Assembly (NCBI RefSeq): GCF_003353015.1
Contig: NZ_QREM01000007.1
Coordinates: 340,586 to 404,585, forward strand
Length of the DNA: 64,000 nucleotides
Source of the DNA: Xanthomonas arboricola
GTDB taxonomy: Bacteria > Pseudomonadota > Gammaproteobacteria > Xanthomonadales > Xanthomonadaceae
Reading direction: 5' to 3'
Shown here in pieces: positions 53,605-64,000 of this stretch; within the stretch, counting starts at the first letter, position 1, and each line of letters starts with the position of its first letter. Position numbers and translations under genes: made by a program. The notes under the pieces are model-generated. The model was given only the letters and a program-made list of their open reading frames with translations. It was not told where the DNA came from and did not search any database.

Positions 53605-55689
53605 CTACCGCCGAATCGCCTGCGTATGCGTCTTCAACGCTTCGCTCAGGCCGTTCACCTTGTCGGCGCCTTCCGGCACGGTGATGCTGGAGCCGGCCAG
53701 GTCGTTGCCGATCGGTTGCACGCGGCCGCCCAGGCACTGGCCCAGGAACCCCTCGGTCACGGCGTTGAAGGCCTTGCTGTTTTCCGGGCGCCGGAAGCCG
53801 TGGCCTTCGTCCGGGAACAGCACGTAGGTGACTGGAATGTTCTTGGCCTTCATCGCGTTGACGATCTGGTCGCTCTCGGCCTGTTTGACGCGTGGGTCGT
53901 TGGCGCCCTGGCCGATCAGCAGCGGCTTGCTGATCTTGTCGACATGGGTGAGCGGTGAGCGTTCGGCCAGCCACTGCTTGCCGGCCTCGGTGGCCGGGTC
54001 GCCCATGCGCTTGGTCAGCTGCTTGTAGAAGCTGGCCCAGTAGGGCGGCACGGTGCCGAGCAGGGTATTGAGGTTGGCCGGGCCGACGATGTCCACGCCG
54101 CACTTGAACGCGTCGGGGGTAAAGGTCAGGCCGACCAGCGTGGCGTAGCCGCCGTAGCTGCCGCCCATGATCGCCACGTCCTCGGGCCTGGTCACTCCCT
54201 GCTTGACCGCCCATTGCACCGCGTCGAGCAGGTCGTCGTGCATCTTGGCGGCCCACTCGCCGTTGCCGGCATTGGTGAAGGCCTTGCCGAAGCCGGTGGA
54301 GCCGCGGAAGTTCACCGCCAGCACCGCATAGCCGCGATTGGCCAGCCATTGCTCATACGGCCCGTAGCCGTAGCTGTCGCGCGCCCACGGGCCGCCATGC
54401 ACGAACAGCACCAGCGGCACCGGCTTGTCGGCCTTGCCGTCGTGATTGGCATCGGCCTCGGCGGGCAGGGTGAGATAGCTGACCAGCTTGAGGCCGTCGC
54501 GGGCGGTCAGTTCCTGCGGCCACATCGGCACCAGCGGCTTGCCGTCGAGCGCGGGGCGGGCGGAGAACAACTTGGTCAGCTTGCCGCCGTCTGCACGGTC
54601 GTAGCGGTAGTAGGTCAGCGGTGTTTCCGCCGCCGAATACCCCACGATCCAGATGCGATCGTCGAGCGTGCGTGCGGCAACGCTGGCATCGCCGCTGCCG
54701 AGCGACCTGAGCTTGTGCAGGTCGCCGGCAATGCCGGTGTCCAGCGCCGTCCACTCCTCGCGCAGGTAGTCGCTGGACACCGCCTGCACCACGCCGGTCC
54801 TGGGGTCGTTCAAGGTGGCGCCGACATCGGTGCGCGGGTTTTCGAACAGCAGCGTGCGGGCGTTGCTGGCAGTGTCGATGGCATACAGCGCTGCGGTGTC
54901 GCGATTGCGCGAATCCTGCATGTAGAGCGTCTTGCCGTCGTCGGTCAGGCCGTCGGGCGAGGTGTTGCTGACATCCTCGAACGGGATGCGGTCCACGCTC
55001 TTCCAGCGCTTGCCGTCCGGCACCAGCAGCTCCCTGCCCGCATCGTCGGTGGCGCGCGTGGCATAGCGCAGCTGGTAGTTGCCATCGAGCAGGTAGGAAT
55101 CCAGGCTGTCGGTGTTCTGCTGCACCAGGCTGCGCTTGCCCGAGGCCAGGTCCACCCGATACAGGTCATGCCATTTGGGGTCGCGGTCGTTCATGCCGAC
55201 CATGATCGAGTCGGGGTGCTGCGCGCTGACGCGATACACCTCGGCGTTGGTCTTCTTGAACGGGGTGAGGTCCTTGCTGCTGCCATCGCCCAGATTCACC
55301 GAGAACAGATGGAAGTCTTCATCGCCCCCGTTGTCGCGCAGGTACAGCAGCGTGTTGGGTTGATAGGTCCAGAAATAAGTGCGGATGCCGCGTGCGGTGT
55401 CCTTGGTGATCGCGCGTGCCTGGTCCGGCGCATCCACCGGGGCGACCCAGACATTGAGCACACCGTCCAGCGGCGCGACCCAGCTGAGGTACTTGCCGCC
55501 CGGGCTGATGCTCACGTTCGCCCGCTCCGGGTTGCCGAACAGCGCATCGCGGGTGATCAGTCCGGGTGGCGCCGCGGGTGCCGCAGCAGCCGGGGCCGGT
55601 GCGGCGGCCTTGTCGCTGGCAGGCGCGGCTTTGTCGCTGCAGGCGGACAGCGCGAGCAGCATGCTGGAAACAACAAGCAGGCGTTTCAT
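53605..55689 (-). CDS. S9-family peptidase lipoprotein
   Basis: 694 residues. The lipobox is at LLALSAC (Cys17), so the protein is exported and lipid-anchored. An N-terminal beta-propeller-like region rich in D-R-D and Gly-Asp motifs is followed by an alpha/beta hydrolase: nucleophile Ser in GGSYGGYA, the acid Asp in GANDPRV, and His in DEGHGFRRPENS. It cleaves proline-containing or other oligopeptides. The start at 55689 is chosen for the signal peptide; the frame continues upstream. Confidence 0.92.
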   Translation of the reverse strand: MKRLLVVSSMLLALSACSDKAAPASDKAAAPAPAAAAPAAPPGLITRDALFGNPERANVSISPGGKYLSWVAPLDGVLNVWVAPVDAPDQARAITKDTARGIRTYFWTYQPNTLLYLRDNGGDEDFHLFSVNLGDGSSKDLTPFKKTNAEVYRVSAQHPDSIMVGMNDRDPKWHDLYRVDLASGKRSLVQQNTDSLDSYLLDGNYQLRYATRATDDAGRELLVPDGKRWKSVDRIPFEDVSNTSPDGLTDDGKTLYMQDSRNRDTAALYAIDTASNARTLLFENPRTDVGATLNDPRTGVVQAVSSDYLREEWTALDTGIAGDLHKLRSLGSGDASVAARTLDDRIWIVGYSAAETPLTYYRYDRADGGKLTKLFSARPALDGKPLVPMWPQELTARDGLKLVSYLTLPAEADANHDGKADKPVPLVLFVHGGPWARDSYGYGPYEQWLANRGYAVLAVNFRGSTGFGKAFTNAGNGEWAAKMHDDLLDAVQWAVKQGVTRPEDVAIMGGSYGGYATLVGLTFTPDAFKCGVDIVGPANLNTLLGTVPPYWASFYKQLTKRMGDPATEAGKQWLAERSPLTHVDKISKPLLIGQGANDPRVKQAESDQIVNAMKAKNIPVTYVLFPDEGHGFRRPENSKAFNAVTEGFLGQCLGGRVQPIGNDLAGSSITVPEGADKVNGLSEALKTHTQAIRR

Positions 55690-55791
55690 GGAGGTCTCCG
55701 GTCTGGGGTGCGGCCAGTCCAGCCGCTTGGTCCACGCTAGGGCCAAGGTCCGTCCCTGCGAACGTGCCGTTGGTCACGCCGCGCTGCGCCG

Positions 55792-57819
<2,028 letters not shown>

Positions 57820-57831
57820 GGCAAGATTCTC

Positions 57832-57855
57832 TGCACTCCGCCATGGCGGAGTGCA
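57832..57855. promoter_or_regulatory. Perfect 24-bp palindrome upstream of mccA
   Basis: The arms TGCACTCCGCCA and TGGCGGAGTGCA abut without a loop, 12 bases upstream of the mccA start. Symmetry this complete suggests a dimeric regulator site, although a folded RNA element is possible. Its regulator is unknown. Confidence 0.65.
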
Positions 57856-58067
57856 CTGCGATGGAAAGACGGTTGCATGGAGTGCGCAGGGCATGGTGCG
57901 ATGGCCGACGCCGCCGCGGTGCCCCAACGCAACTCGCTGCTTGAAGCAGGCAACGTGCGCGCACTCATGGAATGCTCCAGGCAATACGCGGCACGGCGTG
58001 TGCACGTGCACCTGCATGGGCAGTGCCGGGCAGTGAAGAGGCGCACGTGCAAGCGGGCATCATCAGC

Positions 58068-59678
58068 TCACATCCGGAACACGCCGAAGCGTGTCGGCTC
58101 GATCGGCGCATTCAACGCGGCCGACAGCCCCAGCCCCAGCACGCGACGGGTATCGGCCGGGTCGATGATGCCGTCGTCCCACAGGCGTGCGCTGGCGTAA
58201 TACGGATGTCCCTGCTGCTCGAACTGCGCACGGATCGGTGCCTTGAACGCATCTTCCTCTTCGCCCGACCAGGCGCCACCCTTGGCTTCGATGCCGTCGC
58301 GGCGCACCGTGGCCAATACGCTGGCGGCCTGTTCCCCGCCCATCACGCCGATGCGCGCATTCGGCCACATCCACAGGAAGTTCGGCGAGTACGCGCGGCC
58401 GCACATGCCGTAATTGCCGGCACCGAACGAGCCGCCGATCACCACGGTGAACTTGGGCACCTTGGCACAGGCCACCGCCATCACCAGCTTGGCGCCGTCC
58501 TTGGCGATGCCGCCATGTTCGTATTTGCGCCCGACCATGAAGCCGGTGATGTTCTGCAGGAACACCAGCGGAATGCCGCGCTGCGTGCACAGCTCGATGA
58601 AGTGCGCCCCCTTGAGTGCGGACTCGGAAAACAGGATGCCGTTGTTGGCGATGATGCCCACCGGGTAGCCATGCAGATGCGCAAAGCCGGTGACCAGGGT
58701 GCTGCCATAACGCGGCTTGAATTCGTCCAGCTGCGAGTCGTCGACGATACGGGCGATCACCTCGCGCACATCGAAGGGCTTGCGCGTATCGGCGGGAATC
58801 ACGCCATACAGTTCGTCGGCGGCATAGCGCGGCGGCAGCGGTGCCTGCAGGGCCAGCGATGCTGCCGGCTTGCGCCAGTTGAGTTGGGCGATGATGGCGC
58901 GCACGCGTGCCAGCGCCTGCAGGTCGTTGTCGGCAAAATGATCGGCCACGCCGGAGATGCGCGTATGCACATCCGCACCGCCGAGTTCTTCGGCACTGAC
59001 TTCTTCGCCGGTGGCCGCCTTGACCAGTGGCGGACCGCCGAGGAAGATGGTGCCTTGCTCGCGCACGATCACCGTTTCATCGCTCATCGCCGGCACGTAC
59101 GCACCGCCAGCGGTGCACGAGCCCATCACGCAGGCAATCTGCGGAATGCCGCTGGCCGAGAGGTTGGCCTGGTTGTAGAAGATGCGCCCGAAGTGGTCGC
59201 GGTCGGGAAACACTTCATCCTGCAACGGCAGGAACGCGCCGCCGGAATCGACCAGGTAGATGCACGGCAATCGGTTCTGCTGCGCGATCTCCTGCGCGCG
59301 CAGATGCTTCTTCACCGTCATCGGGTAATAAGTGCCGCCCTTGACGGTGGCATCGTTGGCCACGATCACGCATTCCACCCCGGACACCCGTCCGATGCCG
59401 GCCACCACGCCGGCGCAGGGCACCTGGTCGTCGTACATGCCGTGCGCGGCCAGTGGCGCGATTTCCAGCAAGGCGCTGCCCGGATCCAGCAAGGCATCGA
59501 TGCGCTCGCGCACCAGCAGCTTGCCGCGTGCGGTGTGCTTGGCACGCGCGGCATCGCTGCCGCCCAGCGCGGTGTGCGCCAGCGTGCGGCGCAGATCCTC
59601 GATCACCGTGCGCATGGCCGCAGCGTTGTGTTGGAAGCTTTCGCCGCTGACCTGCAGCTGGCTGGTGATCACGCTCAT
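58068..59678 (-). CDS. mccB: Methylcrotonyl-CoA carboxylase, carboxyltransferase beta subunit
   Basis: 536 residues. The carboxyltransferase domains are seen as [35 protein letters not shown] and [19 protein letters not shown]. It transfers CO2 from carboxybiotin to 3-methylcrotonyl-CoA. It lies 10 bases downstream of ivd on the same strand, so it is co-transcribed. The later mccA is separated by 248 bases. Confidence 0.95.
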   Translation of the reverse strand: MSVITSQLQVSGESFQHNAAAMRTVIEDLRRTLAHTALGGSDAARAKHTARGKLLVRERIDALLDPGSALLEIAPLAAHGMYDDQVPCAGVVAGIGRVSGVECVIVANDATVKGGTYYPMTVKKHLRAQEIAQQNRLPCIYLVDSGGAFLPLQDEVFPDRDHFGRIFYNQANLSASGIPQIACVMGSCTAGGAYVPAMSDETVIVREQGTIFLGGPPLVKAATGEEVSAEELGGADVHTRISGVADHFADNDLQALARVRAIIAQLNWRKPAASLALQAPLPPRYAADELYGVIPADTRKPFDVREVIARIVDDSQLDEFKPRYGSTLVTGFAHLHGYPVGIIANNGILFSESALKGAHFIELCTQRGIPLVFLQNITGFMVGRKYEHGGIAKDGAKLVMAVACAKVPKFTVVIGGSFGAGNYGMCGRAYSPNFLWMWPNARIGVMGGEQAASVLATVRRDGIEAKGGAWSGEEEDAFKAPIRAQFEQQGHPYYASARLWDDGIIDPADTRRVLGLGLSAALNAPIEPTRFGVFRM

Positions 59679-59688
59679 GGTGGCTCCG

Positions 59689-60852
59689 TCAGGCGGTGCG
59701 TTCGAACAGCTCGCGGCCGATCAGCATGCGTCGGATCTCCGAGGTGCCCGCACCGATCTCGTACAGCTTGGCATCGCGCCACAGGCGCCCGGTGGGGTAG
59801 TCGTTGATGTAGCCGTTGCCGCCCAGCACCTGGATCGCCTGGCCGGTGAGCCAGGTGGCCTTTTCGGCGGCGTAGAGAATCGCCCCGGCCGCATCCTGGC
59901 GCGTGGTCAGCCCCGCATCGCAGGCACGCGCCACCGCATACACATAGGCGCGGCAGGCATTGAGCCCGACGTACATGTCGGCCAGCTTCGCCTGCATCAA
60001 CTGGAAGGTGCCGATCGGCGCGCCGAACTGCTTGCGCTCGTGCACATACGGCAGCACCACATCCATCGCGGCGGCCATCAGGCCCAGCGGGCCGCCGGCC
60101 AGCACCACACGCTCGAAGTCCAGGCCCGACATCAGCACGCGCACGCCGCCGTTGAGTGTGCCCAGCACGTTCTCGGCCGGCACTTCGCAATCGTTGAATA
60201 CCAGCTCGCAGGTGTTGGAGCCGCGCATGCCCAGCTTGTCGAGTTTCTGCGCGGTGGAAAATCCCTTCATGCCCTTCTCGACGATGAAGGCGGTGATGCC
60301 GCGTGCGCCGGCGGCCGGGTCGGTCTTGGCGTACACCACCAGCACATCGGCGTCCGGGCCGTTGGTGATCCACATCTTGCTGCCGTTGAGCACGTAGCCG
60401 TCGCCGCGCGCATCGGCGCGCAGCGTCATCGACACCACATCCGAGCCGGCGCCGGCCTCGCTCATCGCCAGCGCGCCGACGTGCTCGCCAGTGCACAGCC
60501 TGGGCAGGTAGCGCTGCTTCTGCTCGGGCGTGGCGTTCTTGCGCAGCTGGTTGAGGCACAGGTTGGAATGCGCGCCGTACGACAGGCCGATGGCCCCGCC
60601 GGCCCGCGAGATTTCCTCCATCGCCACCACATGCGCCAGGTAGCCCATGCCGCTGCCGCCGTAGTCTTCTTCCACGGTCAGCCCGAGCAGGCCTTGTTCG
60701 CCGAACAGGCGCCACAGTTGCGCGGGAAAGACATTGTCCTGGTCGGCTGCGGCCGCGAGCGGGGCAATATGGTGGCTGGCAAAGGCCGCCACGCTCTCGC
60801 GCAGCAGATCGATCTCTTCGCCAAGCGCGAAATTCAGGGACGGCACGTGCAT
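59689..60852 (-). CDS. Isovaleryl-CoA dehydrogenase
   Basis: 387 residues, typical acyl-CoA dehydrogenase with [19 protein letters not shown] and [17 protein letters not shown] are ACAD signature blocks, and [33 protein letters not shown] closes the C-terminus. It oxidises isovaleryl-CoA to 3-methylcrotonyl-CoA, the step before methylcrotonyl-CoA carboxylase, which lies immediately downstream. It is liuA in the Pseudomonas nomenclature. Divergent from a TetR regulator. Confidence 0.95.
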   Translation of the reverse strand: MHVPSLNFALGEEIDLLRESVAAFASHHIAPLAAAADQDNVFPAQLWRLFGEQGLLGLTVEEDYGGSGMGYLAHVVAMEEISRAGGAIGLSYGAHSNLCLNQLRKNATPEQKQRYLPRLCTGEHVGALAMSEAGAGSDVVSMTLRADARGDGYVLNGSKMWITNGPDADVLVVYAKTDPAAGARGITAFIVEKGMKGFSTAQKLDKLGMRGSNTCELVFNDCEVPAENVLGTLNGGVRVLMSGLDFERVVLAGGPLGLMAAAMDVVLPYVHERKQFGAPIGTFQLMQAKLADMYVGLNACRAYVYAVARACDAGLTTRQDAAGAILYAAEKATWLTGQAIQVLGGNGYINDYPTGRLWRDAKLYEIGAGTSEIRRMLIGRELFERTA

Positions 60853-60940
60853 GGAGCGACTCCGCAGGGATCGGGATGTGCCGGGTGGGAGCGGGCTGGC
60901 CGCACGGCGCTTGTGCGCAGCCTAGCGGTCCGCAGTAAAA

Positions 60941-60968
60941 AAGTGAACTAAAATTCAACTATTGAACC
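60941..60968. promoter_or_regulatory. Operator candidate between ivd and tetR
   Basis: The AT-rich spacer carries AGTGAACTAAAATTCAACT and then TTCAACTATTGAA (60954-60966), the latter a 5-bp-arm inverted repeat. It lies 13 bases before the tetR start and is consistent with a TetR-family dimer site. Confidence 0.55.
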
Positions 60969-60980
60969 AAGAATCACACC

Positions 60981-61601
60981 ATGGCTTATCGACGCTCCGC
61001 CCTGATGGAAGAACGCCTGGCCGGCAACCGCGAACGCATCCTGCACGCCGCGCGCGCGCTGATTGCCGAAGGCGGCTACCGCAACGCCCCGGTGACCGCC
61101 GTCGCTGCTGCCGCCGGCGTATCGACCGGGCAGATTTACCGACATTTCCCGTCCAAGGCCGAGCTTTTCGTGGAAGTTCTCAACGAGGCCGTGCAGCGCG
61201 AGATGACCATCCTGCGCGCCATCGCCACCACCCAGGCCAGCGCTGCCGAGCGCCTGCGCAACGCGATCGCCACCTTCGTGCGGCGTGCACTGGCTGGCCC
61301 CGCACTGGCATACGCCTTCATCGCCGAACCGGTGGAGAGCGAGGTGGATGCCGAGCGCATCCGCGGCCGACGCCTGTTTGGCGAGGTGTTCCGCCAATTG
61401 CTCGCCGAAGGCGTGGCGGCCGGCGAGTTCCCCGAGCAGCCGCTGGATGCAGCGGCCGCCTGCATCGTCGGCGCCTTCACCGAGGCCCTGGTGGGACCGA
61501 TCGCCCCCAGTCGCAGCGACCCGCAGCAGGGCGAGCAGCTGGCCGAGGCAATCTGCGGGTTCTGCCTGCGCGCGGTCGGTGCGCGCCAGCCCGCGGGCTG
61601 A
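60981..61601 (+). CDS. TetR-family regulator of leucine/isovalerate catabolism
   Basis: 206 residues. The helix-turn-helix is YRNAPVTAVAAAAGVSTGQIYRHFPSKAELF, and the C-terminal ligand-binding domain is helical. It is divergent from ivd-mccB-mccA with a palindromic spacer, so it probably represses those genes and may respond to a branched acyl-CoA. The regulated pathway is inference from position. Confidence 0.88.
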   Translation: MAYRRSALMEERLAGNRERILHAARALIAEGGYRNAPVTAVAAAAGVSTGQIYRHFPSKAELFVEVLNEAVQREMTILRAIATTQASAAERLRNAIATFVRRALAGPALAYAFIAEPVESEVDAERIRGRRLFGEVFRQLLAEGVAAGEFPEQPLDAAAACIVGAFTEALVGPIAPSRSDPQQGEQLAEAICGFCLRAVGARQPAG

Positions 61602-61687
61602 CGATGCACTGACCGGGCGTCCAGCTGGGCTGTCGCAATGCGCCTTGCTGTGCATATACTGTGCACTCGTCCTGCTGGAGTCGTGCG

Positions 61688-62062
61688 ATGGTCGCCGTTC
61701 TCAACCCCCTGGCCCTGACCGAACGCCTGCGCGTGCCGGATCGCACCATCCTGTCGCCCTCGGCCATGGCCGGCCTGCTGGACCTGTCGCAACAGGAGCT
61801 TGCCGAGCTGGCCGGCGTGCACCGCAACAGCCTGCGCGTGCATCCGGAAAGCCCGCGCGTGCAGGACCTGCTGCGCAACCTGTCGCGCCTGCTGGTGGCG
61901 ATGACGCAAGTCCAGCCGGACGAACGCCAGGTGGTGTTCCATCTCAAGAACACCCCGATTCCGGCGTTTGAATTCGCCACCTTGCTGGAAGTGGTCAAAC
62001 AGGGCCGCACCGACGATGCGTTGACTTACCTGCGCACCGTCGCTGCGGGGGCAGCCGGTTGA
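61688..62062 (+). CDS. Xre/MbcA-ParS-type antitoxin
   Basis: 124 residues. A helix-turn-helix-like region (ILSPSAMAGLLDLSQQELAELAGVHRNSL) is followed by a DUF2384-type C-terminal half (NTPIPAFEFATLLEVVKQGR). It is paired with the RES gene in a 4-base stop/start overlap. In this family the antitoxin blocks the toxin active site and often autorepresses. It would act as the regulator of the pair. Confidence 0.87.
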   Translation: MVAVLNPLALTERLRVPDRTILSPSAMAGLLDLSQQELAELAGVHRNSLRVHPESPRVQDLLRNLSRLLVAMTQVQPDERQVVFHLKNTPIPAFEFATLLEVVKQGRTDDALTYLRTVAAGAAG

Positions 62063-62586
62063 AGCTGAGCGCCCCGGCGCACTGCACGCTGTATCGCGCC
62101 TTCACCCCGCGCTGGGCTGCCGAACCACTGAGCGGCGCCGGTGCGGCGCGCTCGGGCGGGCGCTTCAATCGTTTCGGCCAGCCAGCCCTGTATCTCTCGC
62201 TGCAACTGGAGACCGCTGCGGCCGAATACGCGCAGGCGGCGTTGTTCCTGCCGCCATTGACCCTGGTCAGTTATGCCGCCGACCTGCCGGCGCTGGCCGA
62301 TCTGCGCCTGCTCGATGCGAGCTGGGATCCGCTCTGGGCCGACTGGACCGAGGACTGGCGCAAGGCCCTGGTCAACAAGATCGAACCGGTGAGCTGGGTG
62401 CTCGGCGACCTGCTGCGCGAGGCGCAGATCCCCGGCGTGATCTTTCCCAGCATGGCGCTGCCCGACGGCACCAACGTGGTGGTGTTTCTGGACATGCTGC
62501 AGCCCGACCACGTGCTGCGCGTGCTCGACGATGGCCGCCTGCCGCGCGACGGGCGCAGTTGGGGCGACCCGCCGGTCGTGGCGTAG
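62059..62586 (+). CDS. RES-domain toxin (NAD+-degrading)
   Basis: 175 residues from a TTG start overlapping the antitoxin stop. RES motifs are visible: LYRAFTPRWAAEPLSGAGA, the GGRFNRFG loop (arginine), YLSLQLETAAAEYA (glutamate), and a later serine/asparagine block. RES toxins of this type act as NAD+ phosphorylase or hydrolase and deplete cellular NAD+. Which enzymatic product forms here is unknown. Confidence 0.9.
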   Translation: MKLSAPAHCTLYRAFTPRWAAEPLSGAGAARSGGRFNRFGQPALYLSLQLETAAAEYAQAALFLPPLTLVSYAADLPALADLRLLDASWDPLWADWTEDWRKALVNKIEPVSWVLGDLLREAQIPGVIFPSMALPDGTNVVVFLDMLQPDHVLRVLDDGRLPRDGRSWGDPPVVA

Positions 62587-62595
62587 CGCCGTCCT

Positions 62596-62931
62596 TCACC
62601 CCGCCAACAGCTGCAGCGCACCCGCCAGCACCGGCGCGGCCACGGCCGTCGGCAGGATCAGTCCACGCCGGTACGGCAGCAACCACAGCGACAGCACTGC
62701 GGCTGCGCCGGTCAATGTGCCCAGCCACAGCACCGGGCCGATGCCCCAGCCCTGTGCGTGTACCGCCAGGCCGAAGGTGAGTAGCAACAGCAGCCAGCCC
62801 AGCACGCGCAGTTGCCGCGAACGCGCCGCGCCCAGCGTGCGGCCCCGAACTTCCTGCTGATGCTTGTCCACCGCCAGGCACAACGCGGCGAATCCGGAAA
62901 AGTTCAGCGCCAGCAGCAGCCACACGCTCAT
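62596..62931 (-). CDS. DUF3325 membrane protein
   Basis: 111 residues with three or four hydrophobic helices (LLLALNFSGFAALCLAV; LGWLLLLLTFGLAVHAQGWG; and AAVLSLWLLP near the end). It matches DUF3325, a family usually found next to PepSY-type membrane proteins. It overlaps the next gene by four bases (62928-62931), so coupling is likely. Function unknown. Confidence 0.82.
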   Translation of the reverse strand: MSVWLLLALNFSGFAALCLAVDKHQQEVRGRTLGAARSRQLRVLGWLLLLLTFGLAVHAQGWGIGPVLWLGTLTGAAAVLSLWLLPYRRGLILPTAVAAPVLAGALQLLAG

Positions 62932-64000
62932 GCGCTTTCCTGCATCGGCACGCTGCCGGGCGCAGGTGCGGCGGCCGTGGCGCGCGCGCGGCGCGCCGAT
63001 GCCGGCTGCGGTGCCTTCCACTGTTGCAGGCGCCATCCCGCGATCCCCAGGGACACCCCCAGCACCAGGCAGACCAGATCGACCCCCGCCAGCGTCCATT
63101 GCGCGGCCGGCAAGGTCACGCCCAGATGCACATCGGTGGTGACCGCATTGACCACCGGCACCAAGGCGAACAGGGCCGCGCCCAGATACAGCTGCCAGCT
63201 CCACATCGCGCGCCGTGGCCACACGAATGCGGCCAGCAATGCAGTGGCCCAGGCGGCAAAGAACAGGTTGGCCTCCATCGCCGCGCGCCCCTCCAGGCCC
63301 ACCGGTACTACCCGGTTGGCCCAGAAGAAACTGGCAAAGGCGATCGGCAAGCCGGCGACCGTGCCGATGTTGAGTGCATCCACCAGCCGCAGCCCGAAGC
63401 CGATGCGTCCGGCCTTCAGGTGTTTGGGGCGTTCTTTCACCGCCCACATCACCACGCCGCTGGCCACCATCAGGCAACCGAGCAAGCCGGAGCCGAAGAA
63501 CAGCGCACGCATCCATGGCCCGGCGAAGTGGGCGATATGCAGGCCCACCATCACCCCGCGCGTCTGGCTGGCACCGCCCGGCGGCCCGCTGCGCTGCAGG
63601 CGCCGGCCGCTGACCGCATCGAACAGGATGGACGGCGCATCGGTGGACAGACGACCGGACACCTGGGTCACGCCGACCGCAGCGTGCGCATCGTTGGGTA
63701 GCGACACCGCCACGTTGCCGACCTCGCCGCCGCGCCAGTCGCTGCGCGCACGCGCCACCAATTGCTCCAGCGGCAGCATGCGTGCCGGGGTACCGGATGC
63801 TTGTCGCGTATCGGCAACCCGGTTGGCGGACTCCTCGTAGAACCGCATTTCGTTATCGGGGTATTGCGCCTTGATGCCCCACGGCAGGTACATGAACATC
63901 AAGGTCACGATGCCGGTATAGGTGATCATCGCGTGGTACGGCAACGCGGTCACCGCGCTGACGTTGTGGAAATCCAGCCACGAGCGCAGGCCCTTGCCCG
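62928..64000 (-). CDS. PepSY-associated membrane protein (partial at the window end)
   Basis: The frame is open to the right edge, so the N-terminus lies outside. The visible about 357 residues include a segment with HNVSAVTALPYHAMITYTG, four or more hydrophobic helices, and a periplasmic PepSY-like part (EQLVARARSDWRGGEVGNVAVSL). It fits the PiuB-like family beside iron-uptake genes. It shares a four-base overlap with DUF3325. Confidence 0.8.
   Translation of the reverse strand, partial: GKGLRSWLDFHNVSAVTALPYHAMITYTGIVTLMFMYLPWGIKAQYPDNEMRFYEESANRVADTRQASGTPARMLPLEQLVARARSDWRGGEVGNVAVSLPNDAHAAVGVTQVSGRLSTDAPSILFDAVSGRRLQRSGPPGGASQTRGVMVGLHIAHFAGPWMRALFFGSGLLGCLMVASGVVMWAVKERPKHLKAGRIGFGLRLVDALNIGTVAGLPIAFASFFWANRVVPVGLEGRAAMEANLFFAAWATALLAAFVWPRRAMWSWQLYLGAALFALVPVVNAVTTDVHLGVTLPAAQWTLAGVDLVCLVLGVSLGIAGWRLQQWKAPQPASARRARATAAAPAPGSVPMQESA

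Noticed and set aside
54214-55740. A 508-codon plus-strand frame
   Set aside because: Antisense shadow of the S9 peptidase gene.
57972-59807. A 611-codon plus-strand frame
   Set aside because: Antisense shadow of mccB, whose carboxyltransferase motifs are unmistakable.

Overview
The window is chromosomal DNA from a high-GC gammaproteobacterium, almost certainly Xanthomonas. The strongest evidence is an Ax21/Omp1X-type outer membrane protein (11044-11640), an OleABCD long-chain olefin locus very like that of X. campestris, and a cGMP/c-di-GMP signalling gene pair of the XC_0249/XC_0250 type. I cannot fix the species from sequence alone. No rRNA, tRNA, CRISPR array, phage or insertion sequence was recognised. 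Coding density is high, and most intergenic regions hold hairpin terminators, short palindromes or REP-like repeats.

Layout. 1-8.6 kb: a REP-like left edge, an unknown protein, a thiolase, a small membrane protein with a probable N-terminal frameshift, the hemD-hemX-hemY operon (minus), a GT25 glycosyltransferase, a thioesterase and a small exported protein. 8.6-16.5 kb: rhodanese-secB-gpsA, ax21 (minus), poxB, and a histidine kinase overlapping an NtrC-type sigma-54 activator. 16.5-21.7 kb: two adjacent proteins each carrying a duplicated OB-like module, the first preceded by a good sigma-54 promoter; then an MFS permease, trmL, a secreted protein with three VQVRPSADQ repeats, and a DUF4156 lipoprotein. 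21.8-28.5 kb: oleA, oleB, oleC and oleD, interrupted by a Fic gene that has lost its catalytic core and by a reverse-oriented YkgJ-type gene. 28.5-36.8 kb: DUF1328, a GNAT acetyltransferase overlapping ddl, ubiJ-ubiB, an O-methyltransferase, a TruC-type pseudouridine synthase, a repeat-rich spacer, DUF2059, arfB and an acyltransferase. 36.9-43.7 kb: an exported isoaspartyl peptidase, an M3 peptidase lipoprotein, a second signal peptidase I, an MBL hydrolase divergent from a TetR regulator across two operator-like palindromes, and a decayed cation/proton antiporter tail. 43.7-47.9 kb: a LysR regulator divergent from the glyoxylate shunt genes aceB and aceA. 48-53.4 kb: a cNMP-binding diguanylate cyclase, a class III nucleotide cyclase with TPRs, then a divergent pair made of a nitrile-hydratase-leader-like precursor peptide and a SagB-like peptide-maturation dehydrogenase. 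53.5-61.6 kb: an S9 peptidase and the leucine/isovalerate genes (mccA, mccB, ivd) divergent from a TetR regulator. 61.6-64 kb: a Xre-RES toxin-antitoxin pair, DUF3325 and a PepSY-type membrane protein cut by the window end.

The most unusual part is 51.8-53.4 kb. It is a minimal RiPP-like locus with a precursor and an oxidase but no YcaO partner in view, and the predicted precursor has no cysteine. Second is 13.8-18.5 kb, where a kinase/sigma-54 activator pair sits just upstream of a candidate sigma-54 promoter driving a family of OB-module proteins of unknown function.
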